Shown here: piece after piece, positions 8,193-18,400 of the stretch
Numbering within the stretch: the stretch's first letter is position 1
How the letters are laid out: every line of letters begins with the position of its first letter
From: Scytonema hofmannii PCC 7110
GTDB lineage: Bacteria; Cyanobacteriota; Cyanobacteriia; Cyanobacteriales; Nostocaceae
Length of the DNA: 64,000 nucleotides
Direction: 5' to 3'
Assembly: GCF_000346485.2 (NCBI RefSeq)
Contig: NZ_KQ976354.1
Coordinates: 3,591,747-3,655,746, forward strand
Program-made: the position numbers and the translations under genes
The notes under the pieces: generated by a model
Seen by the model: only the letters and a program-made list of their open reading frames with translations
Databases searched by the model: none
What the model was told of the DNA's origin: nothing

Positions 8193-8865
8193 CCGTCGGT
8201 CAACATAGGTCGGGGGTCAATTCGTCATTGCCCCAAAATTCATCCCACGCCTCACTTCGTGTAGGACGTGGGGCTTCTTTTGGATTAAGCTAACCAATAA
8301 CCAATCCCACCAATTCAAAACCACGGTTCTTCTTAGAATACCTTTGCTATGCATCAAATGAAGCAGCGAGTAACCTAACTCAGTAGCAGTCTACCTCCGC
8401 TAGGTCAGTGAATCTCAAGTGCATCTTTTACTTGCTAAGATGATGATGCCTAACGTTCCCTACCTTTGACCGCTCTGGTGAAAGGTTTAGCCTTCCATTA
8501 GTAGAGATGAAGTGAAGGAAGCGACAAAAACTCCACAACGTCTACATCAACGTATTATTTGCATTGTCTACATCCTTGACGTCGCTCTCCTACAGGATGT
8601 AGCAATAGACCACAGCGGCACAACATCTATCCAATGCGGTTTTTTATTAATACTCAATATGATAGCTGTTGGCTCTCTTAATGCGATCTACCAATAGATG
8701 GAAATACCTTTCCATCTATAGATAGGTTATGCAGTTGTGGTAGAAAAGTTTTTATTTGAAAACGACTTCTAGTCGCAAAAGCAAGTACAAATCATAACTT
8801 TCCAAACATCCTCTTAAACAAAAGTAATATTATAAGATCTGAAAGATATAGTTGTACGGAATTTT
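8193..8865. other. Non-coding interval, IS end plus 570 bases without clear genes
   Basis: The first 80-100 bases are the tnpA-side end of the insertion sequence. The rest shows no coding frame with recognisable features. The only clear structure is the hairpin at 8694-8719. It may hold the promoter of the methyltransferase-like gene. Confidence 0.6.
8694..8719. terminator. Hairpin ATAGATGGAAA / TTTCCATCTAT
   Basis: A perfect 11-bp inverted repeat with a TACC loop. It is not followed by a T tract on either strand, so it may be a processing site or an operator instead of a terminator. Confidence 0.4.
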
Positions 8866-9564
8866 ATGTCCTTGAGCCGCGTCTTCTCTCATATTTATCA
8901 GGTTAATCTTTGGCAGAGTTCAGAATCTGCATCTGGTCGAGGTTCTGAGGTAGCTACCACGGCTAAGGTTCGAGAGTCTATATCAGCCCTGCTTCAAAAT
9001 TTGAGTATCAAGTCGATTGTAGATGCTCCCTGTGGTGATTTTAATTGGATGAGCCAGGTTTCCCTAAATAATATTGAATACCTCGGGTTAGATATTGTTC
9101 CAGATGTTATAGAACGGGTTCGGGCTAAATATGAAAAACCGGGCTTAATTTTCAAAACAGGCGATCTCACAAGGACGATCTTACCAACTGTAGATTTGAT
9201 TATTTGCCGAGATGGTCTTGTACACTTATCTTTTAGCGATATCTTTAGTGCTCTAGAAAAGTTTAAGTCCAGTCAGTCTACTTATATGTTGACGACTACA
9301 TATCCCAACCTTTCTACAAACCGAAATGTAGCTAGTGGATCTTGGCGAGCAATCAATCTTGAGAAACCTCCCTTTAACTTTAGTCCTCCAACACTCATAT
9401 TTAGCGATCCGTCAGATGATACGGGTTCTCATCCAGATAAATCTTTGGCTCTGTGGTCTCTGAAAGATATTGAGCTTTCGCCTCCTGCTCAGTTCAGTTT
9501 TTCATCACTACAAATTAGTGTCATTTCTTTTATTAGACGATTTATTCCCTCTTTTCTGCTTTGA
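8866..9564 (+). CDS. Class I SAM-dependent methyltransferase-like protein
   Basis: A 232-residue protein with a Rossmann-type methyltransferase core: motif I reads IVDAPCGDFNWM (about residues 49-60), the acidic end of strand 2 is LGLDIVPDVIE, and motif IV is DLIICRDGLVHLSF. The cysteine and the missing glycines in motif I are seen in a subgroup of small cyanobacterial methyltransferases whose substrates I do not know. The N-terminus is short and starts MSLSRVFSHIYQ. It stands alone and is followed by a strong palindrome at 9589-9616. Confidence 0.7.
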   Translation: MSLSRVFSHIYQVNLWQSSESASGRGSEVATTAKVRESISALLQNLSIKSIVDAPCGDFNWMSQVSLNNIEYLGLDIVPDVIERVRAKYEKPGLIFKTGDLTRTILPTVDLIICRDGLVHLSFSDIFSALEKFKSSQSTYMLTTTYPNLSTNRNVASGSWRAINLEKPPFNFSPPTLIFSDPSDDTGSHPDKSLALWSLKDIELSPPAQFSFSSLQISVISFIRRFIPSFLL

Positions 9565-9588
9565 TTTGTGAAAATTCACGTTGGATTA

Positions 9589-9616
9589 AAATTTAGTATA
9601 TTCTTATACTAAATTT
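9589..9616. promoter_or_regulatory. 12-bp perfect palindrome with TTCT loop
   Basis: AAATTTAGTATA and TATACTAAATTT are exact inverted repeats separated by TTCT, 25 bases after the methyltransferase stop and about 90 bases before the ECF operon. It may be a terminator for the first gene or an operator for the second; AT-richness and the lack of a T tract favour an operator weakly. Confidence 0.45.
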
Positions 9617-9704
9617 GGCTAGCGCGGAACTTTTCGATCTTATTTAAAGTAAATCTAGGTTAGTATAACCACAGCCGCCGCCCCAACAAAGACTGGATAT
9701 AATT

Positions 9705-10490
9705 ATGACATTTACCCATTCCCCAGAAGGAGAAGAACGGAAAGTTCAGATCGCGAGTACCGCCTCTATTGATGGAACTCCCGTCGCTTATATTGTTGTT
9801 TTAGCAGCAGTAACCACTGCTCTGGCTTTTATTCCCTTCACTATCGTATTAGCATCGGGAGGAGGAATGCCATTGAGCCAGAGTATTTTTCCTTTGTTGG
9901 GATGGATACTTGGACCTTTTGCAGGTGCATTAGCCAGTGGTATTGGTACGTTCATTGGAACTTTTCTGGCTCCCTATACCGCAGGTATTCCCATTTTTTC
10001 AATTTGGGGAGCAATGCTAGGTAGCTTTACTGCAGGAATTATGGTTTTAGGTTACAGACGCAAATATTGGTGGATAGGATTAACGATTTTTTTCGCCTTT
10101 GAGCTTTTTCTGTACACCAACCATGCTCTTCGCAATGGCGTAACTCCTAAAATAGTCCTTGCAGGATCTTTCGTAAACTGGTCAAGTCTTTTACTATTCG
10201 CTTTACCCACACGTACCTTGTTTGCTCGATGGATTGCGAGTCAAAAGATTATTCCCTTCATGACGGGTTTATTCTTAGGAACATGGACAGTGTGGGGGCT
10301 AATTCACCTTAGTACAATCGTCATAACGTACTATATATTTAATTGGCCTGAAGAAGTATGGATTGTCCTGATTCCTGTCATGCCTGTAGAAAACTTGATT
10401 CGTTGTGTAGCTGGTACAGTGATTGGAGCAGGAGTCATTTCCGGACTTAGAGAGATAAATTTAGTGAAACCGAGAGAAGCTATTTATTAA
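9705..10490 (+). CDS. ECF transporter S (substrate-binding) component, membrane protein
   Basis: A 261-residue integral membrane protein with about six hydrophobic segments. The segment LLGWILGPFAGALASGIGTFIGTFLAPYTAG resembles the conserved second helix region of S components. It is followed after 5 bases by the fused ECF ATPase and later by EcfT, which supports the assignment more than its own sequence does. The vitamin or metal that it binds cannot be read from sequence, and no riboswitch was recognised upstream. The ATG at 9705 gives a 33-residue soluble N-terminus. Confidence 0.75.
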   Translation: MTFTHSPEGEERKVQIASTASIDGTPVAYIVVLAAVTTALAFIPFTIVLASGGGMPLSQSIFPLLGWILGPFAGALASGIGTFIGTFLAPYTAGIPIFSIWGAMLGSFTAGIMVLGYRRKYWWIGLTIFFAFELFLYTNHALRNGVTPKIVLAGSFVNWSSLLLFALPTRTLFARWIASQKIIPFMTGLFLGTWTVWGLIHLSTIVITYYIFNWPEEVWIVLIPVMPVENLIRCVAGTVIGAGVISGLREINLVKPREAIY

Positions 10491-10495
10491 AAGTA

Positions 10496-12205
10496 ATGAA
10501 AGCGATCGCTACTTTAGAAAAATTCTCTTATCTTTACCCTAGTTCTCCTGAACCAGTATTAAGAGATATCTCCTTAGAAATTTACTCAGGAGAATTTTTA
10601 GGAGTCATCGGACCGACGGGTGCAGGTAAAACTACACTGTGTCTGGCGCTGAATGGAATTGTCCCCCAATTTTACGGGGGACGTTTTTTCGGACATATTA
10701 CAGTGGTGGGAAAAGACACTCTTGAGTGTCCAATCTCTGAGTTAGCGCGTTATGTAGGGATGGTATTTGAAGACCCCGAAATGCAACTCACTTCGACCTC
10801 TGTAGAAAATGAAATTGCTTTTGCTCTGGAAAATTTATGCGTTCCCAGAGATGAAATTTTTAGGCGGATTCCCCGTGTCTTAGAAGCAGTGCGCTTAGAA
10901 GGCTGTGAAACAAAAAATCCTCAAGACTTATCTGGTGGACAAAAACAGCGTTTAGCTATTGCTGCTACCTTAGCCTTACAACCTACCCTACTTATTCTTG
11001 ATGAACCGACCTCTCAATTAGACCCGATTGGTGCTGAGGAAGTTTTTGCGACTGTCAAAGAACTCAATCAAGAATTAGGGATTTCAATTCTTATGGTTTC
11101 CCATGCGGCTGAAGAAATGGCTCAATTCGCCGATCGCTTGGCTTTTTTATCTGATGGTCAACTCTTAGATGTGGGAACGCCCAATCAAATTTATTCTCGT
11201 ATTGAACAATTAACACAACACAACCTGCGTCCACCTCAAGTCGCTCAAACTTTTTACTTAATAGAGCAACGCAAAATTCCCATTAGTCAAATTCCCGTGA
11301 CTCTCCCTCAAGGTTTGTCTTTGTTGAGCAAGTTATCAACAGAAAATCAGATTGTCCCACCCCCTCAATTTTCTCAAGCTGAAAAGAGTACAAAAACGCC
11401 TTTGCTGTCTGTGCAAAACTTAAGTCACATCTATGAAGATGGAACACAATCATTACGTGATGTATCTCTCAATATTCATCGGGGGGAATATGTGCTAATT
11501 GTTGGGCAAAATGGCGCAGGAAAAAGTACCTTGGTTAAGCATTTCCTCAACCTTTTACAACCATCTCAAGGAAAGGTCTATGTTGATAATCAAGAGACTA
11601 GGACTCTGTCGGTTAGTCATTTAGCTCGTTCCATTGGCTATGTTGCTCAAAATCCTGATAACCAAATTTTTAATACGACAGTAGAAAAAGAAGTCTCGTT
11701 TGCTTTACGAAATCTGGGTTACTCGCGCAAAGTCGTAGAGCAACGAACCTATGAAAGTCTGAAGAGTATGGACTTATGGGAAGAACGCCATCTTCATCCC
11801 CTTGCTTTACCTAAAGGCGATCGCGCTCGGATTGTGATTGCTGCGATTTTAGCTATGAACCCAGAAATCATTATTTTCGATGAACCAACTATCGGACAGG
11901 ATTATCGGGGAGCTTGCTCAATTTTGGACGTAAGTCGTGAATTGCATCAGACGGGAAAAACCATAATTGTAATTACTCATCATTTATATCTAATGACCGA
12001 ATACGCCCAACGGGTTGTTGTTATGGGACAAGGAACTATCCTACTCGACGCGCCTATACGTCAAGCTTATCATCAAACGGAATTGTTACAATCAACCTAT
12101 TTAACTCCCCCGCAAGCAGTTTTGTTATCTCAAAAACTCTCCGAACTCACCAATCAAGATTATCCTTTACTTACTCCTCAGGAATTAGCCAATTGTTTTA
12201 AGTAG
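10496..12205 (+). CDS. ECF transporter ATPase, two fused ABC domains (A and A')
   Basis: A 569-residue protein with two nucleotide-binding domains that energise the ECF transporter. Domain 1: Walker A GPTGAGKTT near residue 39, signature LSGGQKQRL, Walker B LLILDEPTSQLDP. Domain 2: Walker A GQNGAGKST near 336, Walker B IIIFDEPTIGQD. In domain 2 the LSGGQ signature is replaced by ALPKGDRARIVIAA. A KGDR-type signature is known from some fused ECF ATPases, so this need not mean loss of function, but one composite ATP site would lack the canonical motif. It lies 5 bases after the S component and 194 bases before EcfT. Confidence 0.9.
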   Translation: MKAIATLEKFSYLYPSSPEPVLRDISLEIYSGEFLGVIGPTGAGKTTLCLALNGIVPQFYGGRFFGHITVVGKDTLECPISELARYVGMVFEDPEMQLTSTSVENEIAFALENLCVPRDEIFRRIPRVLEAVRLEGCETKNPQDLSGGQKQRLAIAATLALQPTLLILDEPTSQLDPIGAEEVFATVKELNQELGISILMVSHAAEEMAQFADRLAFLSDGQLLDVGTPNQIYSRIEQLTQHNLRPPQVAQTFYLIEQRKIPISQIPVTLPQGLSLLSKLSTENQIVPPPQFSQAEKSTKTPLLSVQNLSHIYEDGTQSLRDVSLNIHRGEYVLIVGQNGAGKSTLVKHFLNLLQPSQGKVYVDNQETRTLSVSHLARSIGYVAQNPDNQIFNTTVEKEVSFALRNLGYSRKVVEQRTYESLKSMDLWEERHLHPLALPKGDRARIVIAAILAMNPEIIIFDEPTIGQDYRGACSILDVSRELHQTGKTIIVITHHLYLMTEYAQRVVVMGQGTILLDAPIRQAYHQTELLQSTYLTPPQAVLLSQKLSELTNQDYPLLTPQELANCFK

Positions 12206-12229
12206 CTCTTTCTGATACTCCCTTTTTAA

Positions 12230-12370
12230 GGCTTTAGCTTCTCTACCCCACCCTAACCCTCCACGCGTGAAAGGGGAGGGAACTGGAAATTCAATTTCCC
12301 CACTCTGTTCTTTGCGCTCTTTGCGTCTTTGCGGTTCATAATTTTTACAACTCAAATTAGGACTGCTATA
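12230..12370. repeat. Dispersed repeat region between ECF genes
   Basis: The gap between ATPase and EcfT holds CCTAACCCTCC/GGGGAGGG-like inverted sequence and a GCGCTCTTTGCGTCTTTGCG element followed by GGTTCATAATTTTTACAA. A similar element with the same GGTTCAT(T)AATTTTTACAA tail lies near 38050-38140. It interrupts the operon spacing. Confidence 0.6.
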
Positions 12371-12399
12371 TCTTATTATTTTATTTAGGAGATAGGATA

Positions 12400-13257
12400 A
12401 TGGGAATTAAAAATTTTCAGACTGTAAAACGAGATTCAATCTTTACTCGTATAGATTTCCGCACAAAATTAGTGCTGATTGGAACAATAACCCTGATTGC
12501 TTTTATCTGGGAAAGCCCTATTACTGGAGGTCTGTTAACTTTAAGTGTTACCATTGCTTGTCTTGTAGCAGGAGTCAAGTTAAATTATTTGGGTACTCTG
12601 TTGAAAATTATGATTCCTTTTTATATATTCCTCTTACTGAGTATGGGGTTTTTTAATGTCTCTCAGGTAAAATTATTAACCCACAAGGAGGAATTAACTC
12701 CGTTGTTGACTGTCCCTTCAAGTTGGTGGTTGGTTGGAGGAGCAAAAATGTCAGTAGAAGGGATTTTATATGGAATAAATGTCATGTTTAAAACCTTGAC
12801 AATGGTTCTGGTGATTCCGCTAGGAATTTTCACAACTGATGTGAATCAGATGATTGTCAGTATGGTTAAGGCTAAAATTCCTTATAAAATTGTGTTTATT
12901 TTTTCGTCTACTTTACGCTTTTTTCCCGTGCTTTTTGAAGAAATACAAGCCATTATTGAAGCCCAACGATTAAGGGGACTAGCTTTTGAAAAAATGGGTT
13001 GGCTGCAACGGACTCGAGTCTATGCTACCGTTGCAGTCCCCCTCATTTTAAATGCAATGACTAAATCCCAAACCCTAGAAGTGGTGTTACAATCGAAGGC
13101 TTTTTCTGGAAGTTCTCAGAGGACTTATCTTCATGAGTCCATACTTAAAACGACAGATTATTTCATCATAGGAAGCTGCGTAGGATTATTTGTCCTAGCT
13201 TTAATTGTCTATTTCGGGTTGGGCGTTGGTCAGTTTGCTTGGCTGATTTATTCTTAA
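12400..13257 (+). CDS. ecfT: ECF transporter transmembrane T component (EcfT)
   Basis: A 285-residue membrane protein of the CbiQ/EcfT family that couples the ATPase to the S component. It has the hydrophobic helix pattern (VLIGTITLIAFIWESP near the start, IIGSCVGLFVLALIVYFGLG at the end) and the cytoplasmic coupling motif AQRLRGLAF near residue 188, matching the family AxxxRG element. A GGAG ribosome-binding site lies just upstream of the ATG. The gene ends 4 bases from the end of the convergent ABC exporter gene. Confidence 0.88.
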   Translation: MGIKNFQTVKRDSIFTRIDFRTKLVLIGTITLIAFIWESPITGGLLTLSVTIACLVAGVKLNYLGTLLKIMIPFYIFLLLSMGFFNVSQVKLLTHKEELTPLLTVPSSWWLVGGAKMSVEGILYGINVMFKTLTMVLVIPLGIFTTDVNQMIVSMVKAKIPYKIVFIFSSTLRFFPVLFEEIQAIIEAQRLRGLAFEKMGWLQRTRVYATVAVPLILNAMTKSQTLEVVLQSKAFSGSSQRTYLHESILKTTDYFIIGSCVGLFVLALIVYFGLGVGQFAWLIYS

Positions 13258-13261
13258 AACA

Positions 13262-15328
13262 CTAAACTCTGACCCATTTCAACACCTTGGGGTCTTTGTT
13301 ATAGCGGTAGGTAAAGCCATCTTGAGCTGTGATGGACTTGCCAACGCTTGCCTTGCGTCTGATAGTGTTAATGGGAGCGCCTGTTAATCTCTGCATTTCC
13401 TTATGAGAAAGCCCTGAAATTGTGCTTACTTCTGGTTGACTTAGGGATTGATTTTGTGGTGAAACATCTATTGTAATTTGAGGGGTTTCGGGATGATTAG
13501 TATTAATTTCTTTGTCTTCTGTAATTTGAGGGTTTTTAGGCGGATTAGTACTAATTTCTTTGATTTTTTGAAGGCGATAATCCTGCACAGTCAGAAGTTG
13601 CCAACTGGAATCTTGCGAAAGTTCTAAAACCCATTGATGATAATTAAATAAACTTTCTCGATGTCCAACACTGATGAAAGTTGTTTTCGTTTCTTGCAAT
13701 TGTTGATATAAATTGCTTTCATTGTTCAAATCTAAAGCACTCGTTGCTTCGTCTAATATAGTGAAGCTAGGATGAGTAACTATTAGTCGTGCAAATGCCA
13801 AGCGTTGTTGTTCTCCCAGCGATAATATGTTCTCCCAAGGGACTTCTGTATCAAAGCTATCGATTCGAGTCAGCAACTTTTGTAGGTTGACTTGTTGCAA
13901 AACTTCTTCAAGTTCAGGGTCGCTCATTTGACGAGTTGTATTCGGATAGAGTAACTGTTCGCGCAAAGTTCCCAGAATTATATAAGGACGTTGGGGTAAA
14001 AATAAGACTTCTTCTAGAGGAGGTCGCACCAGACGACCAGTTCCCGCATTCCACAAACCAGCGATCGCTCTCAACAGAGAACTTTTTCCTCGTCCACTCG
14101 GTCCGACAATCAGTAAACCTTCCCCTGGTTGAACAGACACAGATAAGTCTTCGACGATGACCTGTTCGTAGTTTGGCGTTTGTAAAGTGACATTCTCAAA
14201 AGCCAGACGGTTTTCTTCTAATGTTTTGATAGTACTCACGTTCTCTGGCTGTTGCGTAACACCTTTCAACGCATCCGATAACTCAGCTAAACGATCGACA
14301 TAACTGGAAAATCTTCCTGAAGTTGCAAATTCTCTGATTAATTCTGCCATAGCAGTAGCAAACAGATTACAAGCTACACTGGCTTGAGAAATTTCTCCAA
14401 AATCAATTTCACCTCTAATCTGTAAAGGTCCGAATACTATAAATGGAAATATTTGGATAGCCGCCTGATATCCTCTGTTAAAAATATCCTGAGTTCTCTC
14501 CCAATTAATCTTGTGTTTAGTACTTTGAATAATATTACTAAATCTTCGCTGAATTATATTTAATTCTTTTTTTTCCCCCTGAAAAAAAGCTATTGATTCA
14601 GCATGATCGCGAACATGGGTCAGGCTATAAGTATAGTCTGCTTCAAATTCGAGTTCCTCTTGATTAATTTTATTTAATTCTTGAGCCAAGTAAACAGCAA
14701 TTAAGTTGCCTATGATAGTATAAGCAACCAATACAATTGCAACCCATTGGGAAAGAGACCAGAGAATTATTAAAAACACTATCATTTCCAGAACTTTTTC
14801 TAGGAAAGTAGCCGAAAAACTGACAGCATTTTTGGTAAGTGGGGAAATTTCTTGGGATATTCGTTGATCTGGATTATCAACATCAGATTTAAAGTTTATC
14901 TTATAATAAGAACGATTGTCTAAATATTTTTCTAAAATATGACTATTCAGCCATTGATACCAATCAAGAGCGATTTGTTTTCTAACGAATCTAGAAAATC
15001 CTAATAAAAGTGTTACACAGACCAGAGCACCGCCGTAAACCCATAATGCATCAACAAATTTAGTCAAATCTTTTTCTTCAACGATGATATCGAGTAAATA
15101 GCGACCAACAAAACTATTAAAGGCAGTTACCCCCACAAGCGCAATGATTAATACTATCAGGAGAATGAGCATTACCCACGAACGAATGACATCAGAAAAT
15201 GCTCTTCCTCCTGCTTCTGTAGGATACCAGTAAGGTCCCGCGATCGCTCTGACATTCTCCCAAAATTGATTAAAATCCTGGGAAGAATTCTTTGTTGAAG
15301 TTTTATCAAGAAAAGTTGGAGATTGCAT
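13262..15328 (-). CDS. aptE: ABC exporter, membrane-ATPase fusion of the anabaenopeptin cluster
   Basis: A 688-residue half-transporter of the SbmA/PMP70-like type. The N-terminal half has about five or six membrane helices (MLILLIVLIIALVGVTAFNS, LWVYGGALVCVTLLLGF, MIVFLIILWSLSQWVAIVL); the ATPase has Walker A VGPSGRGKSSLL near residue 409, signature LSLGEQQRLAFAR and Walker B FTILDEATSAL. It lies 94 bases after the thioesterase-bearing NRPS, the place of the exporter in anabaenopeptin clusters, so I infer that it exports the peptide. Oddly, about 110 residues follow the ATPase: a Pro/Asn-rich linker with a duplicated EI(S/N)TN-P-PQIT unit and a conserved end (LSHKEMQRLTGAPINTIRRK) that reads like a helix-turn-helix. 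Confidence 0.88.
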   Translation of the reverse strand: MQSPTFLDKTSTKNSSQDFNQFWENVRAIAGPYWYPTEAGGRAFSDVIRSWVMLILLIVLIIALVGVTAFNSFVGRYLLDIIVEEKDLTKFVDALWVYGGALVCVTLLLGFSRFVRKQIALDWYQWLNSHILEKYLDNRSYYKINFKSDVDNPDQRISQEISPLTKNAVSFSATFLEKVLEMIVFLIILWSLSQWVAIVLVAYTIIGNLIAVYLAQELNKINQEELEFEADYTYSLTHVRDHAESIAFFQGEKKELNIIQRRFSNIIQSTKHKINWERTQDIFNRGYQAAIQIFPFIVFGPLQIRGEIDFGEISQASVACNLFATAMAELIREFATSGRFSSYVDRLAELSDALKGVTQQPENVSTIKTLEENRLAFENVTLQTPNYEQVIVEDLSVSVQPGEGLLIVGPSGRGKSSLLRAIAGLWNAGTGRLVRPPLEEVLFLPQRPYIILGTLREQLLYPNTTRQMSDPELEEVLQQVNLQKLLTRIDSFDTEVPWENILSLGEQQRLAFARLIVTHPSFTILDEATSALDLNNESNLYQQLQETKTTFISVGHRESLFNYHQWVLELSQDSSWQLLTVQDYRLQKIKEISTNPPKNPQITEDKEINTNHPETPQITIDVSPQNQSLSQPEVSTISGLSHKEMQRLTGAPINTIRRKASVGKSITAQDGFTYRYNKDPKVLKWVRV

Positions 15329-15422
15329 ATCTTAAAAATTTATTTTGGCTCTTGAGGCTTTTCAAATAGATATGGGAAATTACTGACTTCACTCCATTTG
15401 CCAAATACAACATCGTATTGTA

Positions 15423-18400
15423 TTATAAGGTAATTGCTCCATCTCTCATCACCGCCTGTAATTTTCTGGCTAATATTTTTACATTTGGTTCATAAAGCAT
15501 TTGACCGTGGTTTCCAGGTACAGATATGACCTTCACAGGCTTTTGAGTATAAGCTTGCCATCCCCAATCCGGTAAATCGTAATCTGAAATAGCTTGGAGT
15601 TCTTGTAAAAGAATCTCATGAACTTCTCGAGCGCGGAATAAAATAATAGGGGCAGAAATTTGATGATGGGGCTGATAATTTGCGTAATTGAGCGTCAGCA
15701 TTTTCATCACTCCCATATTAGTTTTGAGTAAAGACAGGGTTGAGTGTTCTGGTAGAATATTATGACTGTATAAATACTCTGCCGCCAGATCCCAACGAGC
15801 TTGGTCATCAGCTTCCGCAGCTAAATCATCGTATTTCAGTCCTAAAGAAACTCTCTTTAAGGCTTCAATCCGTTGAATGGATTGCCAAATCCAATCAATA
15901 TCTGCTCTATGAGTTAAATACTCGGGGTGAGAAATCAGTCCGGCGTCAAAAATAGCCAGTAAACTCACCTTTTCACCTTGCTGTTCCAGTTGGGAAGCCA
16001 TTTCAAAAGCAACAGCACAACCAGAAGAGTATCCTGCTAGTATGTATGGACTCTTGGCTTGCTGTTGGCGTAATAACTCAATGAGCTGACTTGCATGGGC
16101 TGCTACCGAGTCGGGGAGTGTGCTAAGTCCGTCTCTTCCTGGAGTTTCAAGTCCATACACTGGTCTTTCAGTGCCTAGATTGATGGCTAAATCTTGAAAA
16201 TAGAAGCCGTGTCCGTTTGCGCCAGGAAGACAAAATAGAGGGGTAGTGACCAGTGACCAGTGACAGGGTTGGAAAGACAGTAAATCGGGATGGGATTGTT
16301 TAGCCTGAGTATGACAGAGTTGTTGTGCCAGTTGAGCAATTGTCGGGTTCTGAAATAAACTGCTTAAGGAAAGTTGTTGCCCAAACACCAGTTGAATATC
16401 ATTGAGCAATTTCATCGCCAATAAAGAATGACCGCCCAAGTCGAAAAAGCGATCGTGAATTCCAATTTCTTGACGTTCGAGTACAGCAGACCATACCTGT
16501 GCTAGTTGTTTTTCAACTTCATTGCGTGGAGCTTCAAATAAGCCTTCAACCCCAATATTGGGAGCAGGTAAAGTTTTACGGTCAATTTTACCATTGGGAG
16601 TTAAAGGCAACTTATCCAGTATGACGATCTGAGCAGGTACCATGTAATCGGGTAGACGGGATTTAAGATAATTTTTTAATTGGGTAGACAAATTAGTGGT
16701 AATTCCCGTTACGTAGGCAATTAAATGATTGCTCTCAGTTTTATGTAAGGTGACAATTGCTTCTTTAACTGATGGATATTGTAATAAAATTGATTCTATC
16801 TCACCGAGTTCAATTCTAAAGCCGCGTAGTTTAATTTGGTCGTCCATGCGACCCAGATATTCAAGGTTTCCATCAGTCCTCCATCTTGCTAAGTCGCCAG
16901 TTTTGTAAATTCGCTCGGTGTTACCAAATAATTCAACACATATGAATTTTTCGGCGGTCGTTTCAGGACGGTTGAGATAGCCTCTTGCTAAACCAACGCC
17001 AGCGATGCACAATTCCCCTGGTATTCCTGGGGGTAACGGTTGATTGTGAGCATCTAAAATGTAGATGCGGGTATTGGGTAACGGTTTACCGATGGGCGGT
17101 TTTTTGCCATTGGGTTCACAAAGAGCGATACTTGCACAAACTGTAGATTCTGTCGGTCCGTAGCCATTAAAAAAACGCCTTCCTTTTGCCCACCGGGTCA
17201 CTAATTCTGTTGAACAAGCTTCACCAGCAGTCACTACGATTTGCCAATCAGGTAATGTCGCTTGCGGTAATAGGGATAGGACGGAAGGAGGTAACGTGAC
17301 ATGGGAAATTTTGCGATCGCCTAAAAAGTGTACTAAATCTTGAGTGGATAACAAGGTTTCTTTTTTAGCAAGATACAAACAAGCACCAGCGACGAGAGCA
17401 GTAGCAATTTCCCAAATTGAAGCATCGAAACTGAAAGAAGCAAACTGAAGCAAACGGCTTTGGGGTTGAATTTGCAAAACTTGGTCAACTGCTAAAGTCA
17501 TATTAACCAGTCCTCGATGCTCGATCTTTACTCCCTTGGGTCTTCCCGTCGAACCAGAGGTATAGATCGCATAAGCCAAATCTAATGGTGTACTTTGAGG
17601 ACTGGGATTATCTGTTAATTCAGCAAAAGTTTCCCGATCTAAACAAACGATCTTAAGGGGGTTTTCCAGTTCAGTTAGTGGTAAGTGGTCTAGTAGGAAA
17701 CTTTGGGTCAACAACACCGATGTCCCAGAATCTTCTAGCATGAACTCAATACGCTCTTTGGGATAATTGGGCTCGATCGGCACATAAGCAGCACCCGCTT
17801 TCAGGATACCGAGTACACCAATAATCATTTCTAATGACCGTTCAACGCAGATACCAATGAATGTATCTGGCTGAATTTGATAATTTTGAATGAGATAATG
17901 AGCCAGTTGGTTGGCTTTTTGATTCAATTGCTGGTAAGTTAAACTTTGGGATTCAAATACCAAAGCAAGATGATGAGGGTTTTTTTCAACTCGATATTCA
18001 AACAGATCGACTAAAGTTTGATTCAGAGGATAATCGGTTTGAGTTTGATTCCATTGCTGTAGTTGCAAAAGTTCCGCCACTGTCATCAAAGGCAGAGTTT
18101 TGATAGGTTGGTTTGGGCGATCGATAATTCCCTGAAGCAAAACTTCAAACTGTTCCGCCATCCTTTGGATAGTACTCTTCTCAAAGAGATCGGTAGCGTA
18201 TTCCCAAGAGCAATTTAACTGGCGATCGCATTCTGTGACCAGAAGTGTTAGGTCAAACTTAGCAAACGGACAGGTTACATCAAGCCATTGAATCTCTAAT
18301 CCGGGCAAACTCAGGTCGGGACTTTCATTATTTTCCAGCGCCAACATGACCTGGAATAAGGGGTTATAACTCATGCTGCGCTCTGGTTGTAACTTTTCTA

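Larger units (their letters stand above)
6263..8290. mobile_element. IS200/IS605-family insertion sequence
   Basis: The element holds divergent tnpB (minus strand) and tnpA (plus strand) with 39 bases between their starts, the IS605 arrangement. Both ends carry subterminal DNA hairpins rather than inverted terminal repeats, as expected for the HUH single-strand mechanism: CCTACACTC/GAGTGTAGG at 6272-6300 on the tnpB side and CCCACG/CGTGGG (with an inner imperfect stem) at 8244-8272 on the tnpA side. Exact ends cannot be fixed without an empty-site comparison; the limits given are approximate. Confidence 0.85.

Noticed and set aside
8512-8697. 61-residue open frame on the plus strand
   Set aside because: No ribosome-binding site, no recognisable features, biased toward codons unlike neighbours; treated as chance.
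10496-13257. ECF genes as part of the anabaenopeptin pathway
   Set aside because: They are convergent with aptE, on the other strand, and no known anabaenopeptin step needs them.
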